64,000 bases of DNA. It comes from Caballeronia mineralivorans PML1(12). GTDB lineage: Bacteria; Pseudomonadota; Gammaproteobacteria; Burkholderiales; Burkholderiaceae. A program made the translations under genes and the position numbers. Location of the stretch: assembly GCF_001028175.1 (NCBI RefSeq), contig NZ_AEJF01000116.1, positions 62,001-126,000 of the forward strand. Direction: 5' to 3'. Below are positions 35,548 to 44,811 of the stretch, piece after piece. Below the pieces are notes generated by a model. It was not told the DNA's origin, did not search any database, and was given only the letters and a program-made list of their open reading frames with translations. Each line of letters opens with the position of its first letter. Within the stretch, counting starts at the first letter, position 1.

Positions 35548-36546
35548 TCAGGCCGGTGCCGACGCCTGCGTCAGAACCTGCGGGTTAACCGCGGTGAGCA
35601 CCCGGCCGCCATTCATTGCGGCGATCAGGTTATCCACGCAGAGCGACGCCATGGCACGCCGGGTCCTGATCGACGCGCTGCCAATATGCGGCGTTAGCAC
35701 AACGTTCTTGCACGCCAGCAACGCGGGATTGACCCGGGGTTCGCCCTCGAATACATCGAGCGCGGCGGCGGCAATGCTGCCTTCGGTCAGTGCCTCGGCG
35801 AGAGCGGAATCGTCGACTACGCCGCCTCGCGCGATGTTCGTCAGCGTTGCCGACGATTTCATTTGCTTGAGCTCCGCCCGACCGATCGCGTGATGCGAAC
35901 TGGCGGAATAAGGCACGACCAGAATCAGATGATCAGACTCGCGAAGCAACACTTCCTTCTCCACATAACGCGCGCCGCACTCTGTCTCTATCGCCGCCGC
36001 CAGCGGCGTGCGATTGTGATAAATCACATCCATGTCGAACCCGCGCGACGCACGTTTTGCGATCTCCTGTCCGATGCGGCCCATGCCCAGGATGCCGAGC
36101 GTGGCGCCATACACGTCGCCGCCCACGAACATGTCAAAGCGACCGGTCGTGACCCAGTCGCCCGCCCGCAGGAAATGCTCGGACTCGGTCATTCGACGGG
36201 CTGCGGCCATCATGAGGGCAAAGCCGAAATCGGCCGTGGTGTGTGTCAGTACGTCCGGCGTGTTGGTGACGAGCACGCCACGCGCGGTGCACGCGTCGAC
36301 ATCGACGTTGTTATAGCCCACACCAATGTTGCACACGGCCTTCAGTTCCGGACAGGCATCGAGCAGCGTTGCATCGATCCGGTCACTACCCGCCGTCACC
36401 GCTCCGCGCTTGCCTTGCAGGCGTGCGATCAGTTCCTGCTGGGTCCACACCGTGTCGGACGGGTTGTCGGTCACGTCGAAATGTTCGCGCAGTTTTTCCA
36501 CGATGTCGGGAAACGATGCCCGCGTGACGAGAACGGAAGAACGCAT
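35548..36546 (-). CDS. D-isomer-specific 2-hydroxyacid dehydrogenase (2-ketogluconate/glyoxylate reductase-like)
   Basis: A 332-aa NAD(P)-dependent dehydrogenase. The Rossmann motif LGILGMGRIGQEIAKR is at about 149-164. Catalytic triad: arginine in NIARGGVVDD, glutamate in DVFEGEPRVNP and histidine in LTPHIGSAS. NIGVGYNNVDVDACTARG and TADFGFALMMAAARR resemble GhrB-type 2-ketogluconate reductases. It lies 28 bp after an SDR gene on the same strand. With the nearby gluconate 5-dehydrogenase-like SDR and idnD it suggests ketogluconate or idonate metabolism; that link is inferred. Confidence 0.9.
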   Translation of the reverse strand: MRSSVLVTRASFPDIVEKLREHFDVTDNPSDTVWTQQELIARLQGKRGAVTAGSDRIDATLLDACPELKAVCNIGVGYNNVDVDACTARGVLVTNTPDVLTHTTADFGFALMMAAARRMTESEHFLRAGDWVTTGRFDMFVGGDVYGATLGILGMGRIGQEIAKRASRGFDMDVIYHNRTPLAAAIETECGARYVEKEVLLRESDHLILVVPYSASSHHAIGRAELKQMKSSATLTNIARGGVVDDSALAEALTEGSIAAAALDVFEGEPRVNPALLACKNVVLTPHIGSASIRTRRAMASLCVDNLIAAMNGGRVLTAVNPQVLTQASAPA

Positions 36547-36574
36547 AGGGTGATCTCCTGATGATGCAATGAGC

Positions 36575-37315
36575 TTAGTCGCGCTTGATCGTCGTCAGGC
36601 CGCCAGGCACCTGCAACGTCGGCAGAATTTCCATGTTGCTGATGTTGACCGCGAGCGGCGCCGCAATGGCGAACGCAATGGCATCGGCAATATCAGACGG
36701 CAAAGGCAGTTCGAAGCCGTCGATGAATTGCTTGCGCGCCGCTTCAATATCGCCGTGCACGTGCCCGAAGATATCGGTGGCCACGCGGCCCGGGCAGATC
36801 TCCGTCACGCGCACGCGCTTGCCGGTCGCATCGACGCGCAACTGGCGCGACAGCGCGTGAATGCCCGCCTTGGTCGCGTGATAGATCGAGTTGCCGCCGA
36901 AGTTATAGATGGCTGCAATCGAGCTGATGTTCACAATATGGCCGCGGTCGCGCGCCACCATGCCGGGCATGGTCAACCTGACAATGTGCAGCACCGCCTG
37001 AAGATTGACTTCAACCTGCACGTCGACATCTTCTACGCTAGCGTCGAGAATCGAGCCCTTGCGCGATACGCCCGCATTGTTCACGACGATATCGAACGGC
37101 ACTTGCTCGGTGAGCCGGGTCACGGCGGCAAGATCGCAGACATCGATGGCGTGCGGGATGCATCCGGTGCGCTCCGCCAGTTCCTTCAGTCGCTCCGCGT
37201 TGCGCGCGAGCGCGTGGACTTCGAGGCCTTCGCGGCAGAAGCGTTCAACAATCGCAGCGCCCATTCCGGTTGAAGCACCGGTCACTAAAGCGGTCTTGTA
37301 GTCTGAAAACGGCAT
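36575..37315 (-). CDS. SDR oxidoreductase, YdfG-like (hydroxy acid dehydrogenase type)
   Basis: SDR of 246 aa similar in build to the serine/3-hydroxy acid dehydrogenase YdfG group. Cofactor motif TGASTGMGAAIV near 12, VNNAGVSRKG, catalytic serine in NISSIAAIYNFGG, YHATKAGIH, and a long C-terminal part with CPGRVATDIFGH. Substrate would be a 3-hydroxy acid or sugar acid. It heads a two-gene unit with the 2-hydroxyacid dehydrogenase. Confidence 0.88.
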   Translation of the reverse strand: MPFSDYKTALVTGASTGMGAAIVERFCREGLEVHALARNAERLKELAERTGCIPHAIDVCDLAAVTRLTEQVPFDIVVNNAGVSRKGSILDASVEDVDVQVEVNLQAVLHIVRLTMPGMVARDRGHIVNISSIAAIYNFGGNSIYHATKAGIHALSRQLRVDATGKRVRVTEICPGRVATDIFGHVHGDIEAARKQFIDGFELPLPSDIADAIAFAIAAPLAVNISNMEILPTLQVPGGLTTIKRD

Positions 37316-37361
37316 GAATTACCCCTCTGCTTGATTCACTAAAAATGGCGCGCCGTGGCGC

Positions 37362-38129
37362 TCACTTGATGAGCCGCGATACCGGCACGATGCGCCCGCC
37401 GGCCGATTCGATCGCACCCCGCACCGTGCGCGCAAGTTCGACTGCGCCGGGTGTGTCGCCGTGGAGCAGGATCGACTGAGCGGCGATCTTCAGGCGCTGG
37501 CCGGTGATTGTCGTGACCGTGCCGTCCTCGAGCAACTGCGTGACGCGGGCAAGCACGGCTGCGCGATCCTTGATTACGGCGCCTTCGAGCTTGCGCGAGA
37601 CGAGGTTGCCTTCGTTGTCGTAGGCACGATCGGCGAGAAAAGTATTGGCGACCCGCAAGCCGATCTTGTCGGCGGCACGCTCGATCTGCGTGTTCGTCGA
37701 TACGCTGACGATGATGCGGTTGTCGAAATCGGCCACGGCGCGCACAAGCGGCTCAGCGAGTTCGTACGATGCCGCCGCCATGTTGCCGAGCGCGCCATGA
37801 AAACTCATGTGCGTGAGATGCGCTCCCGCGGCTTTCGCAATGCCCGCGAGCGCGCCCATCTGGTACAGCACGTACTTGGCGAGTTCAAGCGGATCGGCTT
37901 GAATCGGCCGGCGTCCAAAGCCAAGGAGATCCGGAAAGCCGACATGGGCGCCAAGGTCAATATCCCGTCCAAGCGTCATGCGCACGGTCCGGTCCATGAT
38001 CACCGGATCGCCCGCGTGATAGCCGCACGCCACGTTGGCCGACGAGACGATCTCCATCATGGCTTCGTCTTCGCCCATGCGGTACATGCCAAAACCTTCG
38101 CCCAGGTCCGCGTTCAGATCGATTTCCAC
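37362..38129 (-). CDS. pxpA: LamB/YcsF family protein, 5-oxoprolinase subunit A-like
   Basis: A 255-aa LamB/YcsF-fold protein, the counterpart of PxpA of the ATP-dependent 5-oxoprolinase complex. The N terminus IDLNADLGEGFG is the family hallmark; ANVACGYHAGDP follows at about 33, and the HGALGNMAA block carries a conserved histidine. It is the last gene of an operon with pxpB, pxpC, accB, accC and a small biotinyl-like gene. Whether the complex acts on 5-oxoproline or on a different cyclic or carboxylated substrate is unknown, because acc genes are not part of the classic pxp system. Confidence 0.92.
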   Translation of the reverse strand: MEIDLNADLGEGFGMYRMGEDEAMMEIVSSANVACGYHAGDPVIMDRTVRMTLGRDIDLGAHVGFPDLLGFGRRPIQADPLELAKYVLYQMGALAGIAKAAGAHLTHMSFHGALGNMAAASYELAEPLVRAVADFDNRIIVSVSTNTQIERAADKIGLRVANTFLADRAYDNEGNLVSRKLEGAVIKDRAAVLARVTQLLEDGTVTTITGQRLKIAAQSILLHGDTPGAVELARTVRGAIESAGGRIVPVSRLIK

Positions 38130-38142
38130 GTTGTCACTCCGT

Positions 38143-38571
38143 TTAAAGGTGGCGGGCCGGCGCGAAGGTCATCAGTGCGGTCCCGTATCCCACTGTTGCG
38201 CCCGGCTCGACCAGCCACTTCGCAACGACACCGTCGCAGGGCGCGACCACCGGCAGGCAAAGCTGTGCAATGCGCAGCAAACCCAGCACATCGCCTTGTC
38301 TGACCGCAGCACCCGGTTCGACGAAAGGTGTCGATCGCATCGGATGGCATGTCAGCAAGACACCCGGGTAAACGGCTGTGACCTGCGTCTCCCGCACGCT
38401 TGGCGCAGGTTGCGGATTCACCGCGCTTTTCCCCCCGAGCGTCTGGCCTTCGAGCGTCAGCCGAACCACCGTCCCTTTCCCGCCTATTTCGATAAACCCG
38501 ATACCCGCCGTTTCGAGCCATCCGGTGATTTGTTCAAGCTCGCTGATCTGCAATTCTTTTCCCTGTGTCAT
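38143..38571 (-). CDS. Degenerate biotin carboxyl carrier-like protein lacking the biotinyl lysine
   Basis: A 142-aa protein built like AccB: an N-terminal helical part (ELEQITGWLETAG), a linker, and a biotinyl/lipoyl hammerhead (about 65-140). Aligned on QGDVL with the true AccB at 41696, the EAMKM biotinylation site is replaced by RIAQL, so the modified lysine is Q103 here. It therefore cannot be biotinylated at the usual place. It sits between pxpC and pxpA with gaps of 4 and 13 bp, indicating co-expression. A structural or regulatory role in the complex is the simplest inference. Often annotated only as an acetyl-CoA carboxylase carrier subunit. Confidence 0.82.
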   Translation of the reverse strand: MTQGKELQISELEQITGWLETAGIGFIEIGGKGTVVRLTLEGQTLGGKSAVNPQPAPSVRETQVTAVYPGVLLTCHPMRSTPFVEPGAAVRQGDVLGLLRIAQLCLPVVAPCDGVVAKWLVEPGATVGYGTALMTFAPARHL

Positions 38572-38575
38572 CTCG

Positions 38576-39580
38576 CTACGGCCTGTCGCCCCGATGGAGC
38601 CCGACGAGGTGCCGCAACTTCGTCATATAGCGGTCGAGTTCATCCAGCGCGTCGACGGCTTCCTCATAGTTCGTCTGCACAAAGCGCAGCTTCGAGCCGA
38701 TACGCGCCTGCGCCAGCCGCCAAAGATCCGCTTCGATGACCGTGCCAATCTTCGGGTACCCGCCCGACGGCTGGGCGTCGCGCAACTGGATGATCGGCTG
38801 GCCACTGGGCGGCACCTGGATCACACCCGGCACGATGCCGTGCGAGCGCATTTCCACCGGACGTTTTGAATTCAGCACCGGCCCGGCAAGGCGATATCCG
38901 TAGCGATCGCTTTGCGGCGTGACCTTCCAGCTTTCCCGCCAGAACGCTTCAATGGAGTCCTGCTCGTAAGCCTCATATTCGGCGGCTGGCAACACACGCA
39001 CAACCGTGTCAGCGGGGTCGGCTACGGGACTCGTTTCAAGCCCGCCAAGCGTCCATGAAGGCGGCATCACGCCGAACCCGGCTACCTCCCCTTCCTTCTC
39101 GCTGTGCGCCGATTCAACCGCCGCTGCCTGAATGACATCGCCCTTTTGAAGCTGCCGGCCGAGGAAACCGCCGAACTCGCCTCGCAGTTGCGTACTGCGC
39201 GACCCGAGCACGATGGGCACATCGACGCCACCCTTGAGCAGCAGATAGCACCGCGCGCCACTTGCGGGCACGCCGATGGTGAGCACGTCGTCCTTCTTCG
39301 CCTGCAAGGTCCACCACGGCAATACCGGACGCTCGCCAAGGCGCGCCGAACAGTCGGCTCCGGTCAACGCGAACGCCACGTCTTCCGTGAAGCGAACGCG
39401 AAACGGGAACAGCGGGATTTCGATGCCGGCAGCATCGTCGGGGTTGCCCAGCAGCAGGTTGCCCACGGCGAGCGCCACCCGGTCCATCGCGCCCGACGTG
39501 CCCACGCCGTATCGCAGATAGCCCTGGCGGCCCTGATCCTGAATCGTCGCCAGAGCGGCGTTGGAAAGTACTTCGATCAT
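38576..39580 (-). CDS. pxpC: 5-oxoprolinase subunit C-like / biotin-dependent carboxyltransferase family protein
   Basis: A 334-aa protein of the allophanate-hydrolase subunit 2 / KipA family. The start [32 protein letters not shown] is typical (given here as a description of positions 2-33). RSHGIVPGVIQVPPSGQPI and QLRDAQPSGGYPKIG follow in the C-terminal half. It overlaps the pxpB stop by 4 bp (ATGA). Together with PxpB it forms the KipI/KipA-type pair. A biotin-dependent carboxyltransferase domain name attaches to this family, which fits the presence of AccB and AccC. Confidence 0.91.
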   Translation of the reverse strand: MIEVLSNAALATIQDQGRQGYLRYGVGTSGAMDRVALAVGNLLLGNPDDAAGIEIPLFPFRVRFTEDVAFALTGADCSARLGERPVLPWWTLQAKKDDVLTIGVPASGARCYLLLKGGVDVPIVLGSRSTQLRGEFGGFLGRQLQKGDVIQAAAVESAHSEKEGEVAGFGVMPPSWTLGGLETSPVADPADTVVRVLPAAEYEAYEQDSIEAFWRESWKVTPQSDRYGYRLAGPVLNSKRPVEMRSHGIVPGVIQVPPSGQPIIQLRDAQPSGGYPKIGTVIEADLWRLAQARIGSKLRFVQTNYEEAVDALDELDRYMTKLRHLVGLHRGDRP

Positions 39581-40347
39581 CTGACAATCCTCTCGACCCG
39601 GAAGCGGATCATGTCACCGGGCGCGAGCATGGCCGGGTTCGTGCGGGCCGGGTCGAAGAACGACATGTCCGTGTGACCGATCGTGTTCCAGCCGCTCGGT
39701 CCGGCTGACGCCGAGACGCCGGTCTGGACGCCGCCGATGGATACCGCGCCGCCCGGCAACCCGAGCACCGGCACCTTGCGGCGCGGCGCGGCAATGCGCG
39801 GGTCCATGCCGCCGAGATAGCAATAGCCCGGGTGGCTGCCGAGGGCATAGACGGTGTAAAGCGGTTCGCTATGCAGCGCGACGATCTCGTCCACCGGGAG
39901 CCCTGTGTGCGCGACTACATCGCTCAAATGTGGTCCGAAATCGCCGCCGTATTGAACGGGCAACACAACGGTCTTGCCTTCGAGCGACAGCTCTTGGGCT
40001 TCTGCCCAGGCGTCGTGCAGCGCGGCTGCGAGGGAGGCCGGCTGGCGCGGCGGCCGGTCGAACGTGAGCATGAGGTTCGACATGCCGGGAACGGCTTCCC
40101 GGATACCCTCCCACGTCGCGGCGCGTTGCCCGAGTGCCCAGATGCGGCGCTGCGTCCGCAGATCGAGTTCACCGGGTGCTTCGAACAGCATTGCGCTCGT
40201 CCCCAGCAGGCTGATTCGCGGTTTTTGATCCGGGTCGTCGATCGGGGTCATCGAGTGCGCTTTCCTTTGCACATGTCGTTGAGGGCGCTCGGAAGTCATG
40301 GTGCCCGCAGTCGTTGCGTCGAGCACGTGCTCGAGGATCGGGCTCAA
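39577..40347 (-). CDS. pxpB: 5-oxoprolinase subunit B-like protein (KipI family)
   Basis: KipI/allophanate-hydrolase subunit 1 family. Domain signatures include [41 protein letters not shown] and [15 protein letters not shown]. The start is uncertain. A TTG at 40347 has a textbook AAGGAG six bases upstream and overlaps the accC stop by 4 bp (TTGA), giving 256 aa. ATG at 40251 gives 224 aa, closer to PxpB length (about 218), but has no ribosome site. I use the coupled TTG start; the extra N terminus has no family similarity. Confidence 0.88.
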   Translation of the reverse strand: MSPILEHVLDATTAGTMTSERPQRHVQRKAHSMTPIDDPDQKPRISLLGTSAMLFEAPGELDLRTQRRIWALGQRAATWEGIREAVPGMSNLMLTFDRPPRQPASLAAALHDAWAEAQELSLEGKTVVLPVQYGGDFGPHLSDVVAHTGLPVDEIVALHSEPLYTVYALGSHPGYCYLGGMDPRIAAPRRKVPVLGLPGGAVSIGGVQTGVSASAGPSGWNTIGHTDMSFFDPARTNPAMLAPGDMIRFRVERIVR

Positions 40348-41693
40348 TTCGTTCTCCTTGCCAGCCAGCGTTCCAGATGGTGAATGTCGACACCGCCCGC
40401 GCAGAAGTCGTTATCGTCGAGTACGGCGCGATGTAGCGGCACATTCGTTCGAATGCCTTCAATACGCATTTCCGACAACGCGATCCGCATGCGCGCGAGC
40501 GCTTCCGCGCGACTCGCGCCGTGGGTCACGACCTTGGCGATCAGGGAATCGTAATACGGCGGCACCGTGAGACCTGCGCTCATGTGGGAATCGACGCGTA
40601 CACCGTTTCCGCCCGGCAGTTCCCAATGCGAGACACGGCCGGGGCAAGGCATGAAGGTCGACGGATCTTCCGCATTGATACGGCATTCGAGCGCGTGACC
40701 TTGTGTCACGACGTCCGCCTGACTCATCGAGAGCGCGTGACCTTGCGCGACGCGAATCTGCTCGCGGACTACATCGATGCCCGACGTCATCTCGGTCACC
40801 GGATGTTCAACCTGCAAACGTGTGTTCATTTCGATGAAATAGAACTCGCCGTTCTCGTAAAGAAATTCGAACGTCCCCACGCCGCGGTACCCGTTCTGCC
40901 TGCACGCTTCTACGCAGCGTTCACCGACCTGACGGACCAGATCCGCATCGATGCCGGGCGCCGGCGCCTCTTCCAGGACCTTCTGATGCCGCCGCTGCAT
41001 CGAGCAGTCACGCGATCCAAGCCAGAGCGCGTTGCCGTGGGTATCGCACAGAACCTGGATCTCGACATGGCGCGGATGCTCGAGGAATTTCTCGACATAG
41101 AGCTCGGGTTTGCCGAATGCGCGACGGGCCTCCTCGCGCGTCACGGCCACAGCGTCGAGCAATTGTCCGGCGTCAGGCACGACGCGCATGCCTCGGCCGC
41201 CTCCCCCACCGGCCGCTTTCACGATCACCGGATAGCCGATCTCGGCAGCCGCCTTCAGGATGCTCTGAGGGTCCTCAGGCAAGCCACCTTCGGGGCCGGG
41301 AACGCAAGGCACACCCGCTGCGCGCATCGCGCGCTTGGCGGCCACCTTGTCGCCCATGGTGCGTATGGAGCGAGGTTCCGGGCCGATGAAAATCATACCC
41401 GCTGCCTCGACCTGTTCGGCGAAGTCCGCGTTCTCCGATAGAAACCCATAACCCGGATGCACGGCCTCAGCGCCGCTGACATGCGCAGCGAACAGGATCG
41501 CCGCGCCATTCAAATAGCTTTGCCCGGCTGCCGCCGGACCGATGCAGAGCGCCTGGTCAGCAAAACGTACATGGCGAGTATCCGCATCGGCTTCCGAGTA
41601 GACCGCGACTGTTTCCAGTCCCAGCTCGCGGCAAGCGCGCTGAATGCGCAGCGCGATCTCTCCGCGATTGGCGATCAAAACCTTGTTGAACAT
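40344..41693 (-). CDS. accC: Acetyl-CoA carboxylase-type biotin carboxylase
   Basis: Biotin carboxylase, 449 aa, the normal AccC length. N-terminal [23 protein letters not shown]-grasp glycine loop [12 protein letters not shown] (about 157-168), and the catalytic [14 protein letters not shown] (about 288-301). It carboxylates the biotin of a carrier protein with ATP and bicarbonate. It lies 2 bp after accB and overlaps pxpB. No carboxyltransferase alpha/beta genes (accA, accD) are nearby, so this is likely a paralogue dedicated to the pxp complex and not the fatty-acid enzyme. Confidence 0.94.
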   Translation of the reverse strand: MFNKVLIANRGEIALRIQRACRELGLETVAVYSEADADTRHVRFADQALCIGPAAAGQSYLNGAAILFAAHVSGAEAVHPGYGFLSENADFAEQVEAAGMIFIGPEPRSIRTMGDKVAAKRAMRAAGVPCVPGPEGGLPEDPQSILKAAAEIGYPVIVKAAGGGGGRGMRVVPDAGQLLDAVAVTREEARRAFGKPELYVEKFLEHPRHVEIQVLCDTHGNALWLGSRDCSMQRRHQKVLEEAPAPGIDADLVRQVGERCVEACRQNGYRGVGTFEFLYENGEFYFIEMNTRLQVEHPVTEMTSGIDVVREQIRVAQGHALSMSQADVVTQGHALECRINAEDPSTFMPCPGRVSHWELPGGNGVRVDSHMSAGLTVPPYYDSLIAKVVTHGASRAEALARMRIALSEMRIEGIRTNVPLHRAVLDDNDFCAGGVDIHHLERWLARRTN

Positions 41694-41695
41694 GA

Positions 41696-42169
41696 TCAGC
41701 GTCCGATCCGAAACAGCGGCTGGCCTGACTCGACTTCGTCTCCTGCATTGACGAGGATTGCGAGGACCGTGCCGGTGAACTCGGACTCGATCGAATTGAA
41801 CATTTTCATCGCTTCGATGGTGCAGAGCACCTGGCCTTGCGTCACGGTATCGCCGACCCGAACGAACGGCGCTTCGCCCGGCGCCGGTGTGAGATGCACG
41901 ATGCCGAACATAGGCGCCTCGATCACGTGGGCTTCGCTTTCAGCGTGGCCGGGTGCAGACGCCGGGGACTCTGCTTGCGCTTCTGCTTGTGAGTCGGCTT
42001 GTGACCCCGCAGGCATCATGGGTGCCGTTGCAACGCCGGCAGAACCCTCGCGACTACCCGGCGTCTTGACGAGCCGAACCTTGTCGTCACCTTCTATCAA
42101 CTCGAGTTCCGCCAGCGGCGACTGTGCGAGCAGCTCGATCAAGGCTTTGATTCTTTCTAGATCCATCAT
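41696..42169 (-). CDS. accB: Biotin carboxyl carrier protein
   Basis: AccB of 157 aa. An N-terminal helical segment (about 1-37), a flexible Ala/Ser/Gln/Glu-rich linker (about 40-80) and a C-terminal biotinyl domain (about 82-157). The biotinylated lysine is K122 in IEAMKMFN. It is the first gene of the operon, separated from the LysR gene by about 160 bp that contains a small inverted repeat (GGCGC/GCGCC at 42276-42294). This copy is the functional biotin carrier beside the degenerate paralogue at 38143. Confidence 0.94.
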   Translation of the reverse strand: MMDLERIKALIELLAQSPLAELELIEGDDKVRLVKTPGSREGSAGVATAPMMPAGSQADSQAEAQAESPASAPGHAESEAHVIEAPMFGIVHLTPAPGEAPFVRVGDTVTQGQVLCTIEAMKMFNSIESEFTGTVLAILVNAGDEVESGQPLFRIGR

Positions 42170-42327
42170 TGAGTCCGGCCCGGTTATTTGTGCGCCGACG
42201 CTCAGGCAGCGTGCGGCAAACCGCGACGCCTGCGAGCCACACTCACAGGCAAATTACGATGAACTCAATGTATCCGGCGCTTAAGATTCGCGCCAAGACA
42301 GTTTGGCTTTGTAGCGATAAGGCGCGC

Positions 42328-43275
42328 TTATGGTTCGGCGCAGGTCACGGGCGTGACGCCCAGCGCAAGGTCGGCAGCCAGTTCGAGCAGGATGTCCTTG
42401 ACCGCCGCGGCCGGCTCGGAAAGCGGAAGATGGTCGGACAAACAGACCGAGAGCGGGATCTTGATGACGGGCGAGACAATCCGGCATTGCACGACATCGC
42501 CCGCTCCCGCCACCACGCGCGCAGTCGAATCCGGCAGGATCGTGGCCCCGATGCCGGCGCTCACCGCCGCAGCCAGCGTGGTTGCCGACTCGATCTCCGC
42601 GACGACCTTGGGCACCATCTGGACGCGTGCAAACCCTTCGTCGACGTATTTTCGAAGGTAGTTGTAAGGTCTGGGCAGCAGCAGCGGAACGTCGCGCAAA
42701 TCGGTAACGGCAATCTGACCGGGGGCGATACCCATGCTGCGTGGAGCCACGAGAAAGAGTTCCTCATTCAGCAACAGCTGAAATGAGAGGCCATGGACCG
42801 GCTTGTCGCCGTACAGCACGGCCATGTCCATGCGCCCGTTCATGATGAGTTCGCTGAGCGTGGTGCCGAAGTTCTCGTTGATATACAGAAGAATGTCCGG
42901 ATGACGCGCCCGCACCGAAGTCAGCAACGGCAGCGACAACGCGGAAGCGCCGGTCCCCGGCGCAAGCCCGACAGACACGGATCCCGACAAGGTCTGCCCG
43001 GCGCTCTTTACATCGGCCTGGGCTTGCTCGTATTGCCGGAGGATAAGTTGTGCATGCCGATAAAGCGTCGCGCCCGCCTCTGTCGCCGTCACGCCACGCT
43101 TGGTACGCACGAGGAGTTGCTGCTGAAACTCGCTTTCGAGCGTGATCAGTTGCTGACTGAGCGCCGGCTGGGCAATATGCAGAACCTCGGCAGCCTGCGT
43201 GAGGCTGCCGATATCCACAATCTTCACGAAGTACCTAAGTCGCCGCAGATTCACGTTCGTTGCCTGAAAAGTCAT
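42328..43275 (-). CDS. LysR-family transcriptional regulator (Nac-like)
   Basis: LysR regulator of about 315 aa from the ATG at 43275. HTH at about 8-66 with LRRLRYFVKIVDIGSLTQAAE and HIAQPALSQQLITLE, and an effector domain with the NAC-type block LLINENFGTTL-like (LYINENFGTTLSEL). Its sequence pattern (RTKRGVTATEAG) is that of the nitrogen-assimilation-control subgroup. It reads in the same direction as the acc-pxp operon downstream and is divergent from a porin. Either may be its target. The ribosome site is weak, and a longer frame of 29 codons upstream is not family-like. Confidence 0.9.
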   Translation of the reverse strand: MTFQATNVNLRRLRYFVKIVDIGSLTQAAEVLHIAQPALSQQLITLESEFQQQLLVRTKRGVTATEAGATLYRHAQLILRQYEQAQADVKSAGQTLSGSVSVGLAPGTGASALSLPLLTSVRARHPDILLYINENFGTTLSELIMNGRMDMAVLYGDKPVHGLSFQLLLNEELFLVAPRSMGIAPGQIAVTDLRDVPLLLPRPYNYLRKYVDEGFARVQMVPKVVAEIESATTLAAAVSAGIGATILPDSTARVVAGAGDVVQCRIVSPVIKIPLSVCLSDHLPLSEPAAAVKDILLELAADLALGVTPVTCAEP

Positions 43276-43684
43276 TCGATTTTCAGATGATAGGGCAAGG
43301 TCCGCCCCGCTGACAGCCATCAAAAACCCCAGTCTCGCGCATTCGCCCCTCGGATTTCTCATCCATAAGTGGATGTTATTGCGTCAGCGCAAAGACGTCT
43401 TGGCGCTAACTTTTTCACCCGCTTAACGTTGCGCATCAACAAAGGCCGGTTGGTACCGACCGCGCGAGACGGCCATGCCGGAGTACCTCCAATGCTCCGC
43501 TGTGCCGGGTTTCCGATCGGACGCCCGGCGTGTAACGGGTAGTTCCGGGAGCGCAGTGCAGCACGCAAGCGCCCGGAATGTTGGGCGACGATAAGCGAAT
43601 GCAGCCCGCCCAGGAGCGCGCCGGCAATACGCAAACGCTTGCCATGAAACACAGGGTTTGGATTTTCGACAACAGGGGAAAAAC
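43276..43684. promoter_or_regulatory. Divergent LysR/porin promoter region with a LysR-type palindrome
   Basis: About 410 bp between the LysR start and the porin start, without a credible gene. A perfect inverted repeat CATCCA-TAAG-TGGATG lies at 43360-43375, 85 bp upstream of the LysR start. Its T-N-A symmetry fits a LysR autoregulatory box. A second small palindrome (AAGACGTCTT) lies near 43388-43399. Confidence 0.45.
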
Positions 43685-44788
43685 ATGAAAAAAATTTGCT
43701 TCGCGGTACTAAGTGCAACGTGTGCCATGAGTGTCGCCCACGCGCAGTCGTCGGTTACGCTCTACGGGATTATCGATGAAGCCATTCGCTTCGATACCCA
43801 CCAGAACCGAACCGGTGGAAAGCTCTTCACCATGGGAAGCGGCGGCGAAATGTCGGGCAGCCGCTGGGGCTTGCAAGGCTCGGAAGACCTGGGCGGCGGC
43901 ATGAAGGCGATCTTCCAGCTCGAAAACGGATTCACACCGAACACCGGCGTGACGCAGCAGTCAACCCCGTCGGGTGCGGTCCGGCTTTTCGGCCGCACCG
44001 CCATGGTCGGGCTCGTGTCGCCCTACGGCACGGTCACGCTTGGCCGCCAGTACACGCTCGTGCATGAAATGGGCTACACGCATGACATCTATGCGTTCTC
44101 GAACTACACCGGGACCACGGGCTTTCAGGGTGCAGGGGAAACCGGCGGTGGACGCCTCGACAATACGGCTCGCTATACCTCGCCAACCCTTGCCGGCTTC
44201 ACCCTGCGCAGCGCCTACACATTTGGCCAGACCGCAGGGAACGTTCATCAGAACTCTTCGCCGGCCGTCAGTCTTTCTTATGATCGCGGGCCGCTCAGCG
44301 TGGGCGCTGCTTATCAGATCATCAACAATATCGGTGGCCTGACGCCATCAACGACGGCTTACGGCAGCACCTATTTTGGCATCACGATCCCTGACAGTTC
44401 GCAGAAGGTATTTACTGCAGGCGCGACCTATAAGATCGGCGATGCCAAGATCTACGGCTCCTACATTTATAGCCACGTGTATCCGGCTGACTACAGGAAT
44501 GATTCGTTCTCCGTTGCAGCAAGCTACTTCATCACGCCCGCGCTGCAAGTGGCGCTGCCGTTTTATATCGACTTCCTGCATCACGCGAATACAAGCGGAA
44601 CGCGGATCACGACTGGCCCGACGCTTGACTACTTGCTCAGCAAGCGGACCGACGTTTATGTCGGCGTGGACTACAACCACCTGACCGGCGCATGGACCAC
44701 GCTGGCGGGTAGTACAGGCTCTAACCAACCCTTCTTTGGCTATAACTCACTGTTTGAAGCGACGATCGGCCTGCGTCACAGGTTCTGA
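43685..44788 (+). CDS. Outer-membrane porin (Burkholderia general porin family)
   Basis: A 367-aa porin. Signal peptide of about 20 residues (KKICFAVLSATCAMSVAHA), then QSSVTLYGIIDEAIRF as first strand. The barrel blocks WGLQGSEDLGGG, LGRQYTLVHE and the final GLRHRF with terminal phenylalanine are present. Start at 43685 with AGGGG upstream; nine more codons in frame are rejected. It precedes the L-idonate dehydrogenase gene by 171 bp and may be its outer-membrane entry. Confidence 0.92.
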   Translation: MKKICFAVLSATCAMSVAHAQSSVTLYGIIDEAIRFDTHQNRTGGKLFTMGSGGEMSGSRWGLQGSEDLGGGMKAIFQLENGFTPNTGVTQQSTPSGAVRLFGRTAMVGLVSPYGTVTLGRQYTLVHEMGYTHDIYAFSNYTGTTGFQGAGETGGGRLDNTARYTSPTLAGFTLRSAYTFGQTAGNVHQNSSPAVSLSYDRGPLSVGAAYQIINNIGGLTPSTTAYGSTYFGITIPDSSQKVFTAGATYKIGDAKIYGSYIYSHVYPADYRNDSFSVAASYFITPALQVALPFYIDFLHHANTSGTRITTGPTLDYLLSKRTDVYVGVDYNHLTGAWTTLAGSTGSNQPFFGYNSLFEATIGLRHRF

Positions 44789-44811
44789 TCGACTGACCAG
44801 CTCGTTGTGAA

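Noticed and set aside
42328-43362. Longest start for the Nac-like LysR gene
   Set aside because: The 29 extra codons show no family similarity, while the HTH begins soon after the ATG at 43275.
43423-43728. Open frames in the LysR/porin intergenic region
   Set aside because: Cys/Arg-rich reading without similarity. The region is better explained as a divergent promoter.
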